A DNA stretch of 64,000 nucleotides from Zooshikella harenae (GTDB lineage: Bacteria; Pseudomonadota; Gammaproteobacteria; Pseudomonadales; Zooshikellaceae). The stretch is from the NCBI RefSeq assembly GCF_018837975.1, contig NZ_JAGSOY010000002.1, positions 124,001 to 188,000 of the forward strand. Reading direction: 5' to 3'. Under the pieces are notes generated by a model that saw only the letters and a program-made list of their open reading frames with translations, had not been told where the DNA came from and searched no databases. Positions 46,426 through 60,767 of the stretch are shown piece after piece; position 1 is the stretch's first letter; each line of letters starts with the position of its first letter. The position numbers and the translations under genes were made by a program.

Positions 46426-49400
46426 ATGTCTCATCAGTCGCCACGATTTATACATTTACATGTTCATACAGAATACTCTTTAGTAGATGGTCTTGTAAGA
46501 GTTAAAGAGCTGGTGAAAGCCGCTCAACAGGACCAAATGCCAGCTGTTGCAATGACTGACCAGATCAACTTATATGCTCTGGTTAAGTTTTATAAGGCAG
46601 CAATGTCTGCAGGCATAAAACCAATATGTGGTGCAGATATTTGTCTTCCCCCATTGGAAGGAAACTCATCCCCCTCACGTGTTGTGTTATTAATTATAAA
46701 TGACATAGGTTATCGAAATCTGACGGAACTTATTTCAATGGGCTATCAACGGGGACAAGCACATGGCAAACCTATTGTAGAACGTGAGTGGCTTGAGCAA
46801 AAAGCAGAGGGATTAATTGCACTGTTTGATAAGAATAGTGATGTTGGTCAGTTGTGGTTGTCTGGTCATCAACAGGAAGCGATAGATACACTTCAGTATT
46901 GGCAGCAATACTTCTCTAGTCGTCTATATTTGGCTATACAGCGAACAGGGTTGCCTAATGATGAAGATTATGTTCATGGTGCTGTGACCCTTGCTGAGAA
47001 AACAGCATGTCCATTGGTTGCCACAAATGATGTACGCTTTCTTGCGCAAGATGATTTTGAAGCTCATGAAACCCGCGTTTGTATTGGTGAAGGACGTGTT
47101 CTTGATGATCCTCGCAGGCCAAGGACTTACAGTGACCAGCAGTACTTCCGAACACAAGAGGAGATGGTTGAGTTATTTGTTGATCTGCCTGAAGCATTAG
47201 CAAACTCAGTTGAAATAGCTAAACGCTGTACACTTAATGTTCGATTAGGTAAATATTTTCTGCCTGAATATCCTATCCCGCAAGGGATGACAATGGATGA
47301 ATTTTTCCGCAAACAGAGTCTTGATGGGCTGGAACAGCGGCTTGAATTAGTACTTGATTCTGAAGCTGATGATTATCAGGCAAGACGTCAAACATACTTA
47401 GATCGTTTGGAGTTTGAGCTAAATATTATCATCTCAATGGGATTTCCTGGTTACTTTCTCATTGTGATGGACTTTATTCAGTGGGCCAAAAATAATGGTA
47501 TCCCCGTAGGGCCTGGGCGGGGGTCAGGTGCTGGTTCATTAGTAGCCTATGCGTTGAAAATTACAGACCTTGACCCGTTAGCCTACGACTTACTTTTTGA
47601 ACGGTTTCTTAATCCTGAGCGGGTGTCAATGCCTGACTTTGACGTTGACTTTTGCATGGATGGCCGAGATCAAGTGATCGATTATGTCGCTGATCGCTAT
47701 GGTCGTGATGCGGTATCACAAATTATTACCTTTGGTACGATGGCAGCTAAGGCGGTTGTGCGAGATGTAGCCAGGGTACAAGGTAAGTCGTATAGTCTCG
47801 CGGATAAGCTCTCTAAAATGATCCCCTTTGAAGTGGGTATGACGCTTCGTAAAGCATTTGATCAGGAAGAGCCGCTTAGAGAATTTTTAGAAAATGATGA
47901 ACAAGCCCAAGAAATCTGGGATATGGCGCTAAAGCTGGAAGGTATTACCCGTAATGTTGGTAAGCATGCGGGAGGGGTGGTTATAGCACCCACTAAGTTG
48001 ACCGACTTTGCACCACTTTATTGTGATGAGCATGGGCATGGCTTAGTTACCCAGTTTGATAAGGATGATGTTGAGCAGGCAGGTCTTGTTAAGTTTGACT
48101 TCCTGGGGTTAAGAACGCTGACTATTATTGATTGGGCAGTCAATGCTATTAATATTGAGCGGGCTAAGCAGGGAGAATCTACCTTAGATATTATGCAAAT
48201 TGACTTGGCTGATAAGGACTCTTTTCAACTCTTACAGCGAGCAGAAACAACAGCAGTCTTCCAGCTTGAGTCTCGTGGCATGAAGGAGTTAATCAAGCGG
48301 CTTCTTCCAAGTTGTTTTGAGGATATTATTGCCTTGGTTGCATTGTTCCGGCCAGGGCCTCTCCAGTCGGGGATGGTGGATGACTTCATTAATCGAAAAC
48401 ATGGCCGTGCAGCTGTTGAGTATCCCCACCCAGATCTAGAACTCGTTTTATCAAATACCTATGGTGTTATTCTCTATCAAGAGCAGGTAATGCAAATTGC
48501 TCAGGTGTTGGCCAAATACACACTGGGGCAAGCAGATATGCTCCGGCGAGCGATGGGTAAGAAAAAGCCAGAAGAGATGGCAAAGCAGCGAGAGATATTC
48601 AGTAAAGGTGCTGCGGATAATCAAATTCCTGTTGAGCAGGCAACTTATATCTTTGACTTGATGGAAAAATTTGCAGGGTATGGTTTTAACAAGTCTCACT
48701 CTGCTGCGTATGCGCTTGTTTCATTTCAGACTGCCTGGCTAAAAACACATTATCCTGCTCAATTCATGGCTGCTGTGCTATCAGCGGATATGCACAATAC
48801 TGACAAGATTGTGACCCTGATAGAAGAATGTCGCACCATGAAATTGGCCATTGTGCCACCAGATGTGAATGTTAGTAGTTATCAGTTTGCGGTAAATGAT
48901 CAAGGTGAGATTGTTTATGGCTTAGGTGCCATAAAAGGGGTAGGCGAAGGTCCTATTGAGGCAATTGTCAGTGCGCGAGGTCAAGCAGGGTTTAAAGACC
49001 TTTTTGATTTTTGTCAGCATGTTGATGGCAAGAAAATTAACAAGCGAGTATTAGAAGCTCTGATTCGTTCAGGGGCACTTGATAAACTAGGCCATGATCC
49101 TACAGCCAAAGGACCAGGACTTGGTAAGGTTCGAGCGGTTTTATCAGCAAGTTCAGAAGAAGCTGTCAAAACAGCAGAGCAGCTTGTGAAAGGGGCCGAT
49201 AGTGGGTTAGGTGATTTGTTTGAGGATTTACTCGTCGATGAAAGCTCTGATGTGTATGAGAAGTATCTGTCAGTTACTGAATGGTCTGATCATGAACGTT
49301 TAAAAGGTGAAAAGGATACCTTGGGCTTGTATCTGACGGGGCATCCAATAGATAGTTATGAGTCTGAGCTACAACACTTTATTCGTCAGCGCATTACCGA

Positions 49401-49920
49401 ACTGAAGCCTGGACGGGAAACACAAACTCTCGCAGGACTGATTGTGGCCATGCGGATTATGAAAAACAAACGTGGTGACCGTATGGCATTTATTACGCTT
49501 GACGATCGTACGGCACGTATCGAAGTTTCAATATTTGCTGATCAGTTTCAACAGTATCAACATTTAATAAATAAAGATGCTTTAGTGGTTGTTGAAGGTG
49601 AAGTAAGTCATGATGATTTTTCAAATAGCCTTAAAGTTAGAGCAAAACGACTGGTTAGCTTACTTGAAGCTAGACAGCATTATGCAAGACAGTTGGTACT
49701 TAGACTTTATGCACAACGGGTGGATACTGAGCAAATTACACAGTTAGCACATTTATTAACGCATCATCAAGGTCCTATCCCCGTGACGGTAGAGTATTAT
49801 CGGCCTGATGCAAAGGCGCAGTTACTTTTAGCTGAACAGTGGCAAATTACACCCAGTGATGAACTTATGCAGCTGTTGAAAAATACATTTGGTAAAGAAA
49901 ATGTGGCCATAGCCTACTAG
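46426..49920 (+). CDS. dnaE: DNA polymerase III alpha subunit
   Basis: The replicative DNA polymerase catalytic subunit. 1164 aa (E. coli 1160). Domains in order: PHP (FIHLHVHTEYSLVDGL), polymerase core with GPGRGSGAGSLVAYAL and PDFDVDFCMDGR (catalytic Asp404, Asp406), VGKHAGGVVIAP, a beta-clamp/HhH region (YGFNKSHSAAYALVSFQTAWLK, GLGAIKGVGEGPIEAI), an OB-fold (TLAGLIVAMRIMKNKRGDRMAF) and a tau-binding tail. The ribosome-binding site is weak. Start as in the family. Confidence 0.98.
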   Translation: MSHQSPRFIHLHVHTEYSLVDGLVRVKELVKAAQQDQMPAVAMTDQINLYALVKFYKAAMSAGIKPICGADICLPPLEGNSSPSRVVLLIINDIGYRNLTELISMGYQRGQAHGKPIVEREWLEQKAEGLIALFDKNSDVGQLWLSGHQQEAIDTLQYWQQYFSSRLYLAIQRTGLPNDEDYVHGAVTLAEKTACPLVATNDVRFLAQDDFEAHETRVCIGEGRVLDDPRRPRTYSDQQYFRTQEEMVELFVDLPEALANSVEIAKRCTLNVRLGKYFLPEYPIPQGMTMDEFFRKQSLDGLEQRLELVLDSEADDYQARRQTYLDRLEFELNIIISMGFPGYFLIVMDFIQWAKNNGIPVGPGRGSGAGSLVAYALKITDLDPLAYDLLFERFLNPERVSMPDFDVDFCMDGRDQVIDYVADRYGRDAVSQIITFGTMAAKAVVRDVARVQGKSYSLADKLSKMIPFEVGMTLRKAFDQEEPLREFLENDEQAQEIWDMALKLEGITRNVGKHAGGVVIAPTKLTDFAPLYCDEHGHGLVTQFDKDDVEQAGLVKFDFLGLRTLTIIDWAVNAINIERAKQGESTLDIMQIDLADKDSFQLLQRAETTAVFQLESRGMKELIKRLLPSCFEDIIALVALFRPGPLQSGMVDDFINRKHGRAAVEYPHPDLELVLSNTYGVILYQEQVMQIAQVLAKYTLGQADMLRRAMGKKKPEEMAKQREIFSKGAADNQIPVEQATYIFDLMEKFAGYGFNKSHSAAYALVSFQTAWLKTHYPAQFMAAVLSADMHNTDKIVTLIEECRTMKLAIVPPDVNVSSYQFAVNDQGEIVYGLGAIKGVGEGPIEAIVSARGQAGFKDLFDFCQHVDGKKINKRVLEALIRSGALDKLGHDPTAKGPGLGKVRAVLSASSEEAVKTAEQLVKGADSGLGDLFEDLLVDESSDVYEKYLSVTEWSDHERLKGEKDTLGLYLTGHPIDSYESELQHFIRQRITELKPGRETQTLAGLIVAMRIMKNKRGDRMAFITLDDRTARIEVSIFADQFQQYQHLINKDALVVVEGEVSHDDFSNSLKVRAKRLVSLLEARQHYARQLVLRLYAQRVDTEQITQLAHLLTHHQGPIPVTVEYYRPDAKAQLLLAEQWQITPSDELMQLLKNTFGKENVAIAY

Positions 49921-50079
49921 CTGTTTGTTATGCAAGACGGTAAGATTGGCGGCTTTATTTTTATTTTTCTAAAACGAATTTTTAGTAGTGAGCAATAACC
50001 CATAAAAAATACTTAATGTGTGTGTTACTGCTGGCTATAAGTCACCACGTAGGCCAGACGTTGGGGTACGACATTTGAT

Positions 50080-51063
50080 ATGAATCCAAATTACTTAGAT
50101 TTTGAGCAGAAAATTGCTGAGTTTGAAGAAAAAATTGAAGAGCTGCGTCAGATTCGATTGGGACCTGATGATGGTACAGATAATGACTTTAATGTAAGTG
50201 TTCAAATTGAGCAGATGCTACAAAAAAGTAAGGAAGAAACGAAAAAAATCTTTAATAACTTATCGTCTTGGCAAGTTGCTCAACTAGCAAGGCATCCATT
50301 ACGCCCTTACACCCTGGATTATGTAAAGCATATCTTCACTGATTTTGATGAATTACATGGTGATCGTAAATATGCCGATGATGCTGCTATCGTTGGGGGT
50401 ATTGCCCGCTTGGACAATAAGCCATTGATGGTGATTGGTCACCAAAAAGGCAGGGATGTTAAAGAAAAAGTTAAACGTAATTTTGGTATGCCTAAACCAG
50501 AAGGTTACCGTAAGGCATGTCGGTTAATGGAGCTGGCTGAGCGTTTTAAAATGCCCATTATTACGTTTATTGATACACCAGGTGCTTACCCTGGTATTGG
50601 TGCAGAAGAACGAGGTCAAAGTGAGGCAATAGCTTATAACTTGGCTGTGATGTCTCGTTTAAAAACTCCTATCATATCAACGGTTATTGGTGAAGGTGGA
50701 TCCGGTGGTGCACTGGCAATTGGTGTATGTGATCACTTGATGATGTTGCAGTACTCTACTTATTCGGTTATCTCACCTGAGGGTTGCGCCTCGATCTTGT
50801 GGAAAAAGGCTGAGCGTGCCGAAGATGCGGCCGAAGCTATGGGTATTACTGCAGATCGCCTATTAGATTTAGGACTAGTTGATCGTCTTATTCCTGAGCC
50901 ATTAGGAGGAGCTCATCGCCACGTGACTCAAATGGCGTCTAGTATCAAAGAAATGCTGCTTAAAGAGTTGGATGTTCTGCAGCGCATGGATACTGATACT
51001 TTACTAGAGCAGCGTTATAAGCGATTAATGAGTTATGGTAACGTGTCTGATCAAAGCCACTAG
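50080..51063 (+). CDS. accA: Acetyl-CoA carboxylase carboxyltransferase alpha subunit
   Basis: With AccD forms the carboxyltransferase that makes malonyl-CoA, the first step of fatty acid synthesis. 327 aa (E. coli 319). Seen: [18 protein letters not shown] coiled-coil start, [48 protein letters not shown], and [15 protein letters not shown] (oxyanion hole). It follows dnaE as usual. A long palindrome lies just downstream. Confidence 0.97.
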   Translation: MNPNYLDFEQKIAEFEEKIEELRQIRLGPDDGTDNDFNVSVQIEQMLQKSKEETKKIFNNLSSWQVAQLARHPLRPYTLDYVKHIFTDFDELHGDRKYADDAAIVGGIARLDNKPLMVIGHQKGRDVKEKVKRNFGMPKPEGYRKACRLMELAERFKMPIITFIDTPGAYPGIGAEERGQSEAIAYNLAVMSRLKTPIISTVIGEGGSGGALAIGVCDHLMMLQYSTYSVISPEGCASILWKKAERAEDAAEAMGITADRLLDLGLVDRLIPEPLGGAHRHVTQMASSIKEMLLKELDVLQRMDTDTLLEQRYKRLMSYGNVSDQSH

Positions 51064-51098
51064 GCTTCGTTAACAGATAAGCTATTACTCAATTGCTC

Positions 51099-51130
51099 AA
51101 GCCATCTCTGTTTATAAACAGAGATGGCTT
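51099..51130 (+). terminator. 32-bp perfect palindrome after accA
   Basis: Arms AAGCCATCTCTGTTTA and its exact complement, no spacer. It lies 35 bases after accA and 44 before tilS. No T-run follows (CCTACCC), so it may be a factor-dependent terminator, an mRNA-end structure or a binding site. Confidence 0.6.
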
Positions 51131-51173
51131 CCTACCCGTTTTCCCCACTCTTAGACCTTAATGAATAAACAGC

Positions 51174-52550
51174 ATGGCTAAAGCGTTTAATCTCACAGCA
51201 GACTGGCTTCTTGCTCAATTAGAAAAAACAGGCGCATCTTCTTTTTGTGTGGGCTTAAGTGGTGGCCTTGATTCTGTGGTGCTATTGCATTTATGCAAAT
51301 GTCTCTTTCTAAGGGGGCAGTTGAACAATCTGCGAGCTATTCATATCAATCATGGATTGAGTATGAATGCTGAACAGTGGTCGTCACACTGTGTGTCACT
51401 GGGAGAACAGTGGAGCGTACCAGTTTCTGTTTTTAGTGTTCAAATTGAAGGTGCTGGCCAAGGGCTTGAAGATGCAGCAAGAGCAGCGCGCTATGAAATC
51501 TTTGCTGATGAGCTGCAAGAGACAGAGTGTTTACTCTTAGCTCATCACGCTCAGGATCAGGCAGAAACACTACTTTATCGGTTATTTCGAGGAGCTGGGG
51601 TTGAAGGGCTTACTGCTATGCCTGTCTCAAGAAGTGTTGGTTTAGGTACACTGTTTCGTCCACTGTTACAGGTTAACCGACAGTCAATTGCCCAGTATGC
51701 GGAACAACATGGGCTTGAGTGGGTAGATGATGAGTCCAATGATTTAGTGGATTTTGACCGAAATTACTTACGCCATGAAGTGTTACCAGCAGTATTACAA
51801 CGTTGGCCTAAGGCAATTTCATCCTTAACGAAGACGGTTAAACACTGTACAGCGGCAGCAGACATCTTACATGATGTAGCGATGCAAGATATGCAACAAG
51901 TTGTGCAGGAACCTCCATTTATTACAGGTATGAATGGTTTTCCGATTTACCTTCCTGCTTTTTTGCAACTTACAGAGGCCCGTCAGAGTAATGTCATTCG
52001 TTACTGGTTGCAGGCGTTAAACTGGCCAAAACCTTCAACAATGCACTTAGCGCAAATCATTCAACAACTTAATGCCCGACCTGATGCATCGCCGCAAGTT
52101 TGTTGGGGGGGGGTAATGGTCAGGCGTTACAAAGAGTGGCTTTTTGCATTACCTGCCCAGATGAATGACTTACCTGAAACTGAAGTATTAAATATTACTA
52201 CAACTACTCAACATAACTTATCTGGCAATGGCTTATTAATGTTGTCATCGATCAATAACAATGTGCCTAGAATTCAGGTAGGCTCTGCTTTTCAGTCATT
52301 ACACATTATTTACCGTGAACAATGGCCTGCGGGAAAAAAGTTTTCAGTTGCCAGAAGAAGTGGTAAAAAAACATTAAAAAGATGGTTGCAAGAATTTAAT
52401 GTTGTGCCATGGTTACGAGATCGAGTGCCGTTAGTCGTGAATGAAGATGGGCACTTGATAGCGGCTGCAGGGTTTTGGGTTGTGGCTGAGTTTGCGGCTC
52501 AGGCTAATGAGTCTGGTTGGAAGATTGACTGGCAACCGTGTCTAAGTTGA
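51174..52550 (+). CDS. tilS: tRNA(Ile)-lysidine synthetase
   Basis: Converts C34 of tRNA-Ile2 to lysidine so that it reads AUA; essential. 458 aa. Seen: the PP-loop SGGLDS (29-34), HINHGLS, LAHHAQDQAETLLYRLFRGAG, WVDDESN followed by RNYLRHEVLP, and the C-terminal TilS domains. The coding sequence contains nine consecutive G at 52105-52113 (WGGV), a potential slippage site, but the frame reads through intact. Confidence 0.96.
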   Translation: MAKAFNLTADWLLAQLEKTGASSFCVGLSGGLDSVVLLHLCKCLFLRGQLNNLRAIHINHGLSMNAEQWSSHCVSLGEQWSVPVSVFSVQIEGAGQGLEDAARAARYEIFADELQETECLLLAHHAQDQAETLLYRLFRGAGVEGLTAMPVSRSVGLGTLFRPLLQVNRQSIAQYAEQHGLEWVDDESNDLVDFDRNYLRHEVLPAVLQRWPKAISSLTKTVKHCTAAADILHDVAMQDMQQVVQEPPFITGMNGFPIYLPAFLQLTEARQSNVIRYWLQALNWPKPSTMHLAQIIQQLNARPDASPQVCWGGVMVRRYKEWLFALPAQMNDLPETEVLNITTTTQHNLSGNGLLMLSSINNNVPRIQVGSAFQSLHIIYREQWPAGKKFSVARRSGKKTLKRWLQEFNVVPWLRDRVPLVVNEDGHLIAAAGFWVVAEFAAQANESGWKIDWQPCLS

Positions 52551-52675
52551 TCGGTTTGTACGTATGTTAAGAGAGAGTTGATTGAGCTTGCCAGCAGTTT
52601 CTGGTAGCCTGTAATCCCATCTTGACGTGACCAGTCTCCCTTCCACTCTTTGGTCATAAACCGCAACTTTTCTGA

Positions 52676-55189
<2,514 letters not shown>

Positions 55190-55224
55190 GTTTTTCACCT
55201 GTAAATTCAATCGTTGGAGTTTAA

Positions 55225-56520
<1,296 letters not shown>

Positions 56521-56545
56521 GCAATTGACTCAACATGCGTTATAA

Positions 56546-56575
56546 AAAAAAGGGAAACATTTGTTTCCCTTTTTT
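56546..56575 (+). terminator. Intrinsic terminator after eno
   Basis: AAAAAAGGGAAACA, TT loop, TGTTTCCCTTTTTT: a perfect 14-bp stem ending in six T. The A-run on the left makes it usable in both directions. Confidence 0.92.
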
Positions 56576-56705
56576 ATGAGGTGAATATTTTGATCTTTTT
56601 CAGGTAATTGGATTTATTGTAAAAATCTGTGTCTGCGATAACCTTATCAGGAAAAAATCAGGTAAACTGTCTTGCTTCGTTGAGCAAAAGATCAACTACT
56701 GAAAC

Positions 56706-56978
56706 ATGAAGCGGCTTAACTATGTTTTAATTGTGCTATTCATCGTACTGCAATACCAGCTATGGCTGGGGGGTAGCAGTGTTAGCCGATGGTGGCAAAC
56801 TAAACAACACATTAGTCAACAACGTTTAGAAAATCAGCGTCTTAAACACCGTAACCGTATTTTGGAAGCGGAAGTTGTTGAGCTTCAAAATGGCTTGGAG
56901 ACCATTGAAGAGCATGCCCGCTTTGAGTTGGGTATGATTAAACGAGGCGAAGTTTTTTATCAAATAACCAGCCCATAA
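56706..56978 (+). CDS. ftsB: Cell division protein FtsB
   Basis: A bitopic inner-membrane protein that forms the FtsQLB complex activating septal peptidoglycan synthesis. 90 aa. Seen: one membrane helix (about 4-22), a coiled coil (about 33-66, LENQRLKHRNRILEAEVVEL) and the conserved C-terminal ARFELGMIKRGEVFYQI. Starts a tight cluster ftsB-ispD-ispF-truD-surE-pcm. The ribosome-binding site is weak. Confidence 0.94.
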   Translation: MKRLNYVLIVLFIVLQYQLWLGGSSVSRWWQTKQHISQQRLENQRLKHRNRILEAEVVELQNGLETIEEHARFELGMIKRGEVFYQITSP

Positions 56979-57000
56979 ACTCCTTTCACTTTTTATACCT

Positions 57001-57717
57001 ATGCAAAATAGCACTCAATATTGGGTCATTGTGCCAGCTGCCGGTATTGGCAAGCGAATGGGACAAAAATGTCCTAAGCAATATTTGCAACTTGGACAAT
57101 ACACCATTCTGGAGCATACATTACGACGGTTGCTAACGTTTCCTTATTTTACCAAGATTGTTGTTGCTTTAGCGGCAGGTGACGCTTATGCCAAGCAACT
57201 CTCTATTTTAGATGACCCGAAAATTATCAAGGTTGTTGGTGGAAAAGAGCGAGCAGATTCTGTACTAGCGGGTTTAACGGCATTAAAAGCACAGTCCAGT
57301 GTGAATGACTGGGTGTTAGTGCATGATGTGGTTCGACCTTGTGTTCGCCATAGTGATTTGCAACAGCTTATTTCTATTCTGAGCGATCACCCTGTGGGTG
57401 GTTTGTTGGGAGTGCGAGTGGTCGATACTATCAAACGTACCAGTGAGCAGGGAGTTATCGAACAAACTATAGACCGCCACCTGTTATGGCGAGCATTTAC
57501 ACCACAAATGTTTCGTTTTCAGTTGCTGTGCGATAGCTTACAGCAAGCATTGGTAAATAAGGTTAAAGGTATTACTGATGAGGCTTCAGCCATTGAACAT
57601 GCTGGTTTTCAACCACTGATGGTGGAAGGTGCAGAAGATAATATTAAGATTACTCGACCTGCTGATTTAGCTCTGGCAGCATTTTACTTACAACAACAGG
57701 GGATAGCATGCGAATAG
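57001..57717 (+). CDS. ispD: 2-C-methyl-D-erythritol 4-phosphate cytidylyltransferase
   Basis: The third MEP-pathway enzyme; makes CDP-ME. 238 aa. Seen: [19 protein letters not shown] (CTP-binding loop), [24 protein letters not shown] and [11 protein letters not shown]. It overlaps ispF by 10 bases. Confidence 0.97.
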   Translation: MQNSTQYWVIVPAAGIGKRMGQKCPKQYLQLGQYTILEHTLRRLLTFPYFTKIVVALAAGDAYAKQLSILDDPKIIKVVGGKERADSVLAGLTALKAQSSVNDWVLVHDVVRPCVRHSDLQQLISILSDHPVGGLLGVRVVDTIKRTSEQGVIEQTIDRHLLWRAFTPQMFRFQLLCDSLQQALVNKVKGITDEASAIEHAGFQPLMVEGAEDNIKITRPADLALAAFYLQQQGIACE

Positions 57718-58181
57718 GTCATGGCTATGATGTACACCGGTTTGGAGATGGAAACGCTATTGTATTAGGGGGAGTGGCTATTCCATACCATCAAGGACTC
57801 GTAGCTCACTCTGATGGTGATGTTTTACTTCATGCGCTATGTGATGCATTACTAGGGGCTGCAGGATTAGGGGATATTGGTCGCCATTTTCCAGATACTG
57901 ATCCAAAGTTTGCTAATGCAAATAGTCGACACTTGTTGACTAATGTAATGTCACAGTTGAAGACAAAGGGTTGGCAAGTAGGTAATGCTGATCTTACTAT
58001 TATTGCGCAAGCACCTAAAATGGCGGCATATATTCCTCAAATGCAAATGAACATTGCTGATGATGTGGGTGTATCACCTGATTACATTAATGTAAAAGCA
58101 ACAACCACTGAACAACTAGGTTTTACTGGGCGTAAAGAAGGTATTGCGGCACACGCTGTTGTATTGTTGAAATCCATATGA
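57708..58181 (+). CDS. ispF: 2-C-methyl-D-erythritol 2,4-cyclodiphosphate synthase
   Basis: The fifth MEP-pathway enzyme. 157 aa. Seen: zinc ligands in [13 protein letters not shown] (Asp8, His10) and [19 protein letters not shown] (His42 region), [10 protein letters not shown], and the C-terminal [17 protein letters not shown]. Overlaps ispD by 10 and truD by 4 bases (ATGA), a fully coupled run. Confidence 0.97.
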   Translation: MRIGHGYDVHRFGDGNAIVLGGVAIPYHQGLVAHSDGDVLLHALCDALLGAAGLGDIGRHFPDTDPKFANANSRHLLTNVMSQLKTKGWQVGNADLTIIAQAPKMAAYIPQMQMNIADDVGVSPDYINVKATTTEQLGFTGRKEGIAAHAVVLLKSI

Positions 58182-59233
58182 CTGAGACACAAATTATCCT
58201 TAAGCCTCTACCATTTGCCTATGGTGGGCCACTTTGTACGGTTCGTTTTAAAGCTTCTCCAGAAGACTTTATTGTCAATGAAGTGTTGGGCTTTGAACCT
58301 TCGGGTCAGGGTGAGCACTTTTGTTTGCTGGTGAAAAAAACGGGACAAAATACGGCTTGGGTTGCAGATCAGCTGGCGAGTTTTGTAGGAATTAATAAAC
58401 GACAGGTTAGTTATTGTGGTCTTAAAGACCGTCATGCAGTTACCCGTCAGTGGTTTTCTTTACCCTTTCCAATCAAAAAGGATGTGGATTGGCACTTATT
58501 TAAGGTGCCTGGGGTTGAGATTGAGCGTGTTGTACGACACCACCGAAAACTAAAACGGGGAACTCATCTTGGTAATGAGTTCCGCATTCGCTTGTACAGT
58601 GAATTTCCCGAAAAGCAAATAGTTGAACAAAAGTTGGGTATCATTCAGGCGCGAGGAGTGCCTAACTATTTTGGTGAGCAACGGTTTGGTATCGCAGGTG
58701 ATAATATTCGAGCAGCAGAAGAAAGCTTTGCAAGGCAATCATTATCACGCATGTCACCTAACAAGCGGAGCATAATACTTTCAACCGCGAGATCTGTTTT
58801 GTTTAATAATGTTTTAGCTAGCAGAGTTGTAGACCATAGCTGGAATCAATACTTGCCAGGCGATGTACTACAGTTTAATGACGGTAATACCATTATTAAG
58901 GCTGATGCGATTGATGAAGCGATTCTCCAACGTTTTGAAGCGGACGAGCTGTTTGTTACAGGTCCGCTTTGGGGGGAAGGGGCGCTTTTAACTGCTCACG
59001 AAGTAGCAACGCTGGAGAATACTATTGCTGAATCTGTGTCTTTATTTGCAGAAGGCTTAGTCCATGCAGGATTGAAGCAGCAACGGCGTAGTTTGGCTCT
59101 GGTACCTAAGCAGTTAATTTGGCAGTGGTTGAGTGAGAGCTGTTTAGAAGTTAGCTTTTTCTTAGCGAAAGGATTATATGCAACCACAGTCATTCGTGAA
59201 TTGGTGGAGTGGGGGGACTCTCAAACAGCATGA
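58178..59233 (+). CDS. truD: tRNA pseudouridine(13) synthase
   Basis: Makes pseudouridine 13 in tRNA-Glu. 351 aa. Seen: [35 protein letters not shown], the catalytic [15 protein letters not shown] (Asp84), [12 protein letters not shown] and the TRUD insertion domain with SILS-like repeats. Overlaps surE by ATGA. Confidence 0.96.
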   Translation: MTETQIILKPLPFAYGGPLCTVRFKASPEDFIVNEVLGFEPSGQGEHFCLLVKKTGQNTAWVADQLASFVGINKRQVSYCGLKDRHAVTRQWFSLPFPIKKDVDWHLFKVPGVEIERVVRHHRKLKRGTHLGNEFRIRLYSEFPEKQIVEQKLGIIQARGVPNYFGEQRFGIAGDNIRAAEESFARQSLSRMSPNKRSIILSTARSVLFNNVLASRVVDHSWNQYLPGDVLQFNDGNTIIKADAIDEAILQRFEADELFVTGPLWGEGALLTAHEVATLENTIAESVSLFAEGLVHAGLKQQRRSLALVPKQLIWQWLSESCLEVSFFLAKGLYATTVIRELVEWGDSQTA

Positions 59234-59979
59234 AGTTTTTATTAGCTAATGATGATGGGGTTTTTGCACCTGGTTTGATGGCTCTTTATGAGGCTGTATC
59301 ACAGATTGGCCATTGTGATGTGGTGGCACCCGATCAGGATCGTAGTGGGGCAAGTAGTGCGCTGACATTAGATAAGCCGTTACGCCCAACTCGCTTAGTA
59401 AATGGTTTTATTAGCTTGAATGGAACGCCTACTGATTGTGTTCACTTGGGGATTAACGGCCTATTATCCCAAGAGCCTGATATGGTGGTTAGTGGTATTA
59501 ACTTGGGGGCTAATCTCGGTGATGATGTGTTGTACTCAGGTACTGTGGCTGCTGCTTTAGAGGGGCGATTTTTAGCAACACCTGCTATTGCTGTCTCATT
59601 ATGTAGTCGCTCTGCCTCTAATTTAAAAACGGCTGCTCATGTTGTACAACAATTAGTGGCTAATATTGAAGCGTTGGTACTACCTCCTCGTAGTATTCTT
59701 AATGTCAATGTACCTGATTGTCCCTGGTCTGATATTAAAGGTATACAGTTAACGAGACTTGGTCATAGAGCGAGAGCAGCAAAACCGGTTAAACAAATTG
59801 ACCCAAGAGGTAAAGAGGGATACTGGATTTCAGTAGTAGGAAAGGGGGAAGACGCTGGAGAAGGAACGGATTTCCACGCAGTTAAAGCTGGTTATGTCTC
59901 TGTGACCCCATTACAAATTGATAAAACACATTACCAAGTATTCTCACATGTAGGGAGTTGGTTGGAGGAAATTTTGTGA
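59230..59979 (+). CDS. surE: 5'-nucleotidase SurE
   Basis: A divalent-metal nucleoside-monophosphate and polyphosphate phosphatase linked to stationary phase. The ATG at 59230 overlaps the truD stop (ATGA) and gives 249 aa with the canonical [16 protein letters not shown] start (Asp8, Asp9). Also seen: [10 protein letters not shown] and [20 protein letters not shown]. Upstream of pcm, as in enterics and Pseudomonas. Confidence 0.96.
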   Translation: MKFLLANDDGVFAPGLMALYEAVSQIGHCDVVAPDQDRSGASSALTLDKPLRPTRLVNGFISLNGTPTDCVHLGINGLLSQEPDMVVSGINLGANLGDDVLYSGTVAAALEGRFLATPAIAVSLCSRSASNLKTAAHVVQQLVANIEALVLPPRSILNVNVPDCPWSDIKGIQLTRLGHRARAAKPVKQIDPRGKEGYWISVVGKGEDAGEGTDFHAVKAGYVSVTPLQIDKTHYQVFSHVGSWLEEIL

Positions 59980-60638
59980 AAAAGTTGGATGTTGCCGGGA
60001 TTGGCATGACTTCCCAACGTACTCGAGAACGTCTTATTCGGCGTTTACAGCAAGAGGGAATTAAGGATGAGCGTGTGTTGGAGGTTATGCGTGATGTTCC
60101 TCGACACTTGTTTGTTGATGAAGCGCTTTCGCATCGTGCTTATGAAGATACTGCTTTACCCATTGGTTTTAGCCAAACCCTTTCGCAGCCTTATATCGTT
60201 GCCAGAATGACAGAGGCTTTGCGTCAATCCGGACCATTAGGAAAGGTGTTGGAGATTGGCACGGGTTCTGGTTACCAGACCATAATTTTATCGCAACTTT
60301 GTTCCCAAGTTTTTTCTGTTGAAAGAATAAAATCATTGCAGAGAAAAGCAGAGCAGAAGCTTCGACAACTAAGAGTTAGGAATGTCCGTTTTCGCTATGG
60401 GGATGGGTTTGAAGGGTGGCCAGGTTATGCGCCTTATGATGGCATTATTGTTACAGCCGCGCCAGAAGGCGTGCCAGAAAAACTAATAGACCAGCTCGCA
60501 GAAGGCGGGCGTATGGTAATACCGATTGGGCAGAGTTATGAGCAGCAGTTAGTGTTGTTGACTAAGACTTCTACGGGGATTACCCAGCGTATGCTTGCAC
60601 CTGTTAGGTTTGTCCCATTATTACCTGGTGCTGTGTGA
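59976..60638 (+). CDS. pcm: Protein-L-isoaspartate O-methyltransferase
   Basis: Repairs isoaspartyl damage in aged proteins by SAM-dependent methylation. The start is GTG at 59976 with a perfect GGAGG seven bases upstream and a GTGA overlap with surE; 220 aa. Seen: [19 protein letters not shown] (substrate loop), [18 protein letters not shown] (SAM motif), and [11 protein letters not shown] with [16 protein letters not shown]. Confidence 0.96.
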   Translation: MKKLDVAGIGMTSQRTRERLIRRLQQEGIKDERVLEVMRDVPRHLFVDEALSHRAYEDTALPIGFSQTLSQPYIVARMTEALRQSGPLGKVLEIGTGSGYQTIILSQLCSQVFSVERIKSLQRKAEQKLRQLRVRNVRFRYGDGFEGWPGYAPYDGIIVTAAPEGVPEKLIDQLAEGGRMVIPIGQSYEQQLVLLTKTSTGITQRMLAPVRFVPLLPGAV

Positions 60639-60659
60639 TTAGTTGCCAGGGCTGTATGA

Positions 60660-60694
60660 TTATACCCCTCTAAAAAAATGCGCTGTGGGTATAA
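60660..60694. repeat. 8-bp inverted repeat after pcm
   Basis: TTATACCC, 19-base spacer, GGGTATAA. Possibly a 3'-end hairpin or an operator for the DUF368 gene. Confidence 0.35.
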
Positions 60695-60767
60695 CTAACT
60701 GAGTCAATAGGGCTAGCCTTTTTTTAAACAAGAGAGAAACAGTTATTTTATTAAAGGTTCTTTTATC

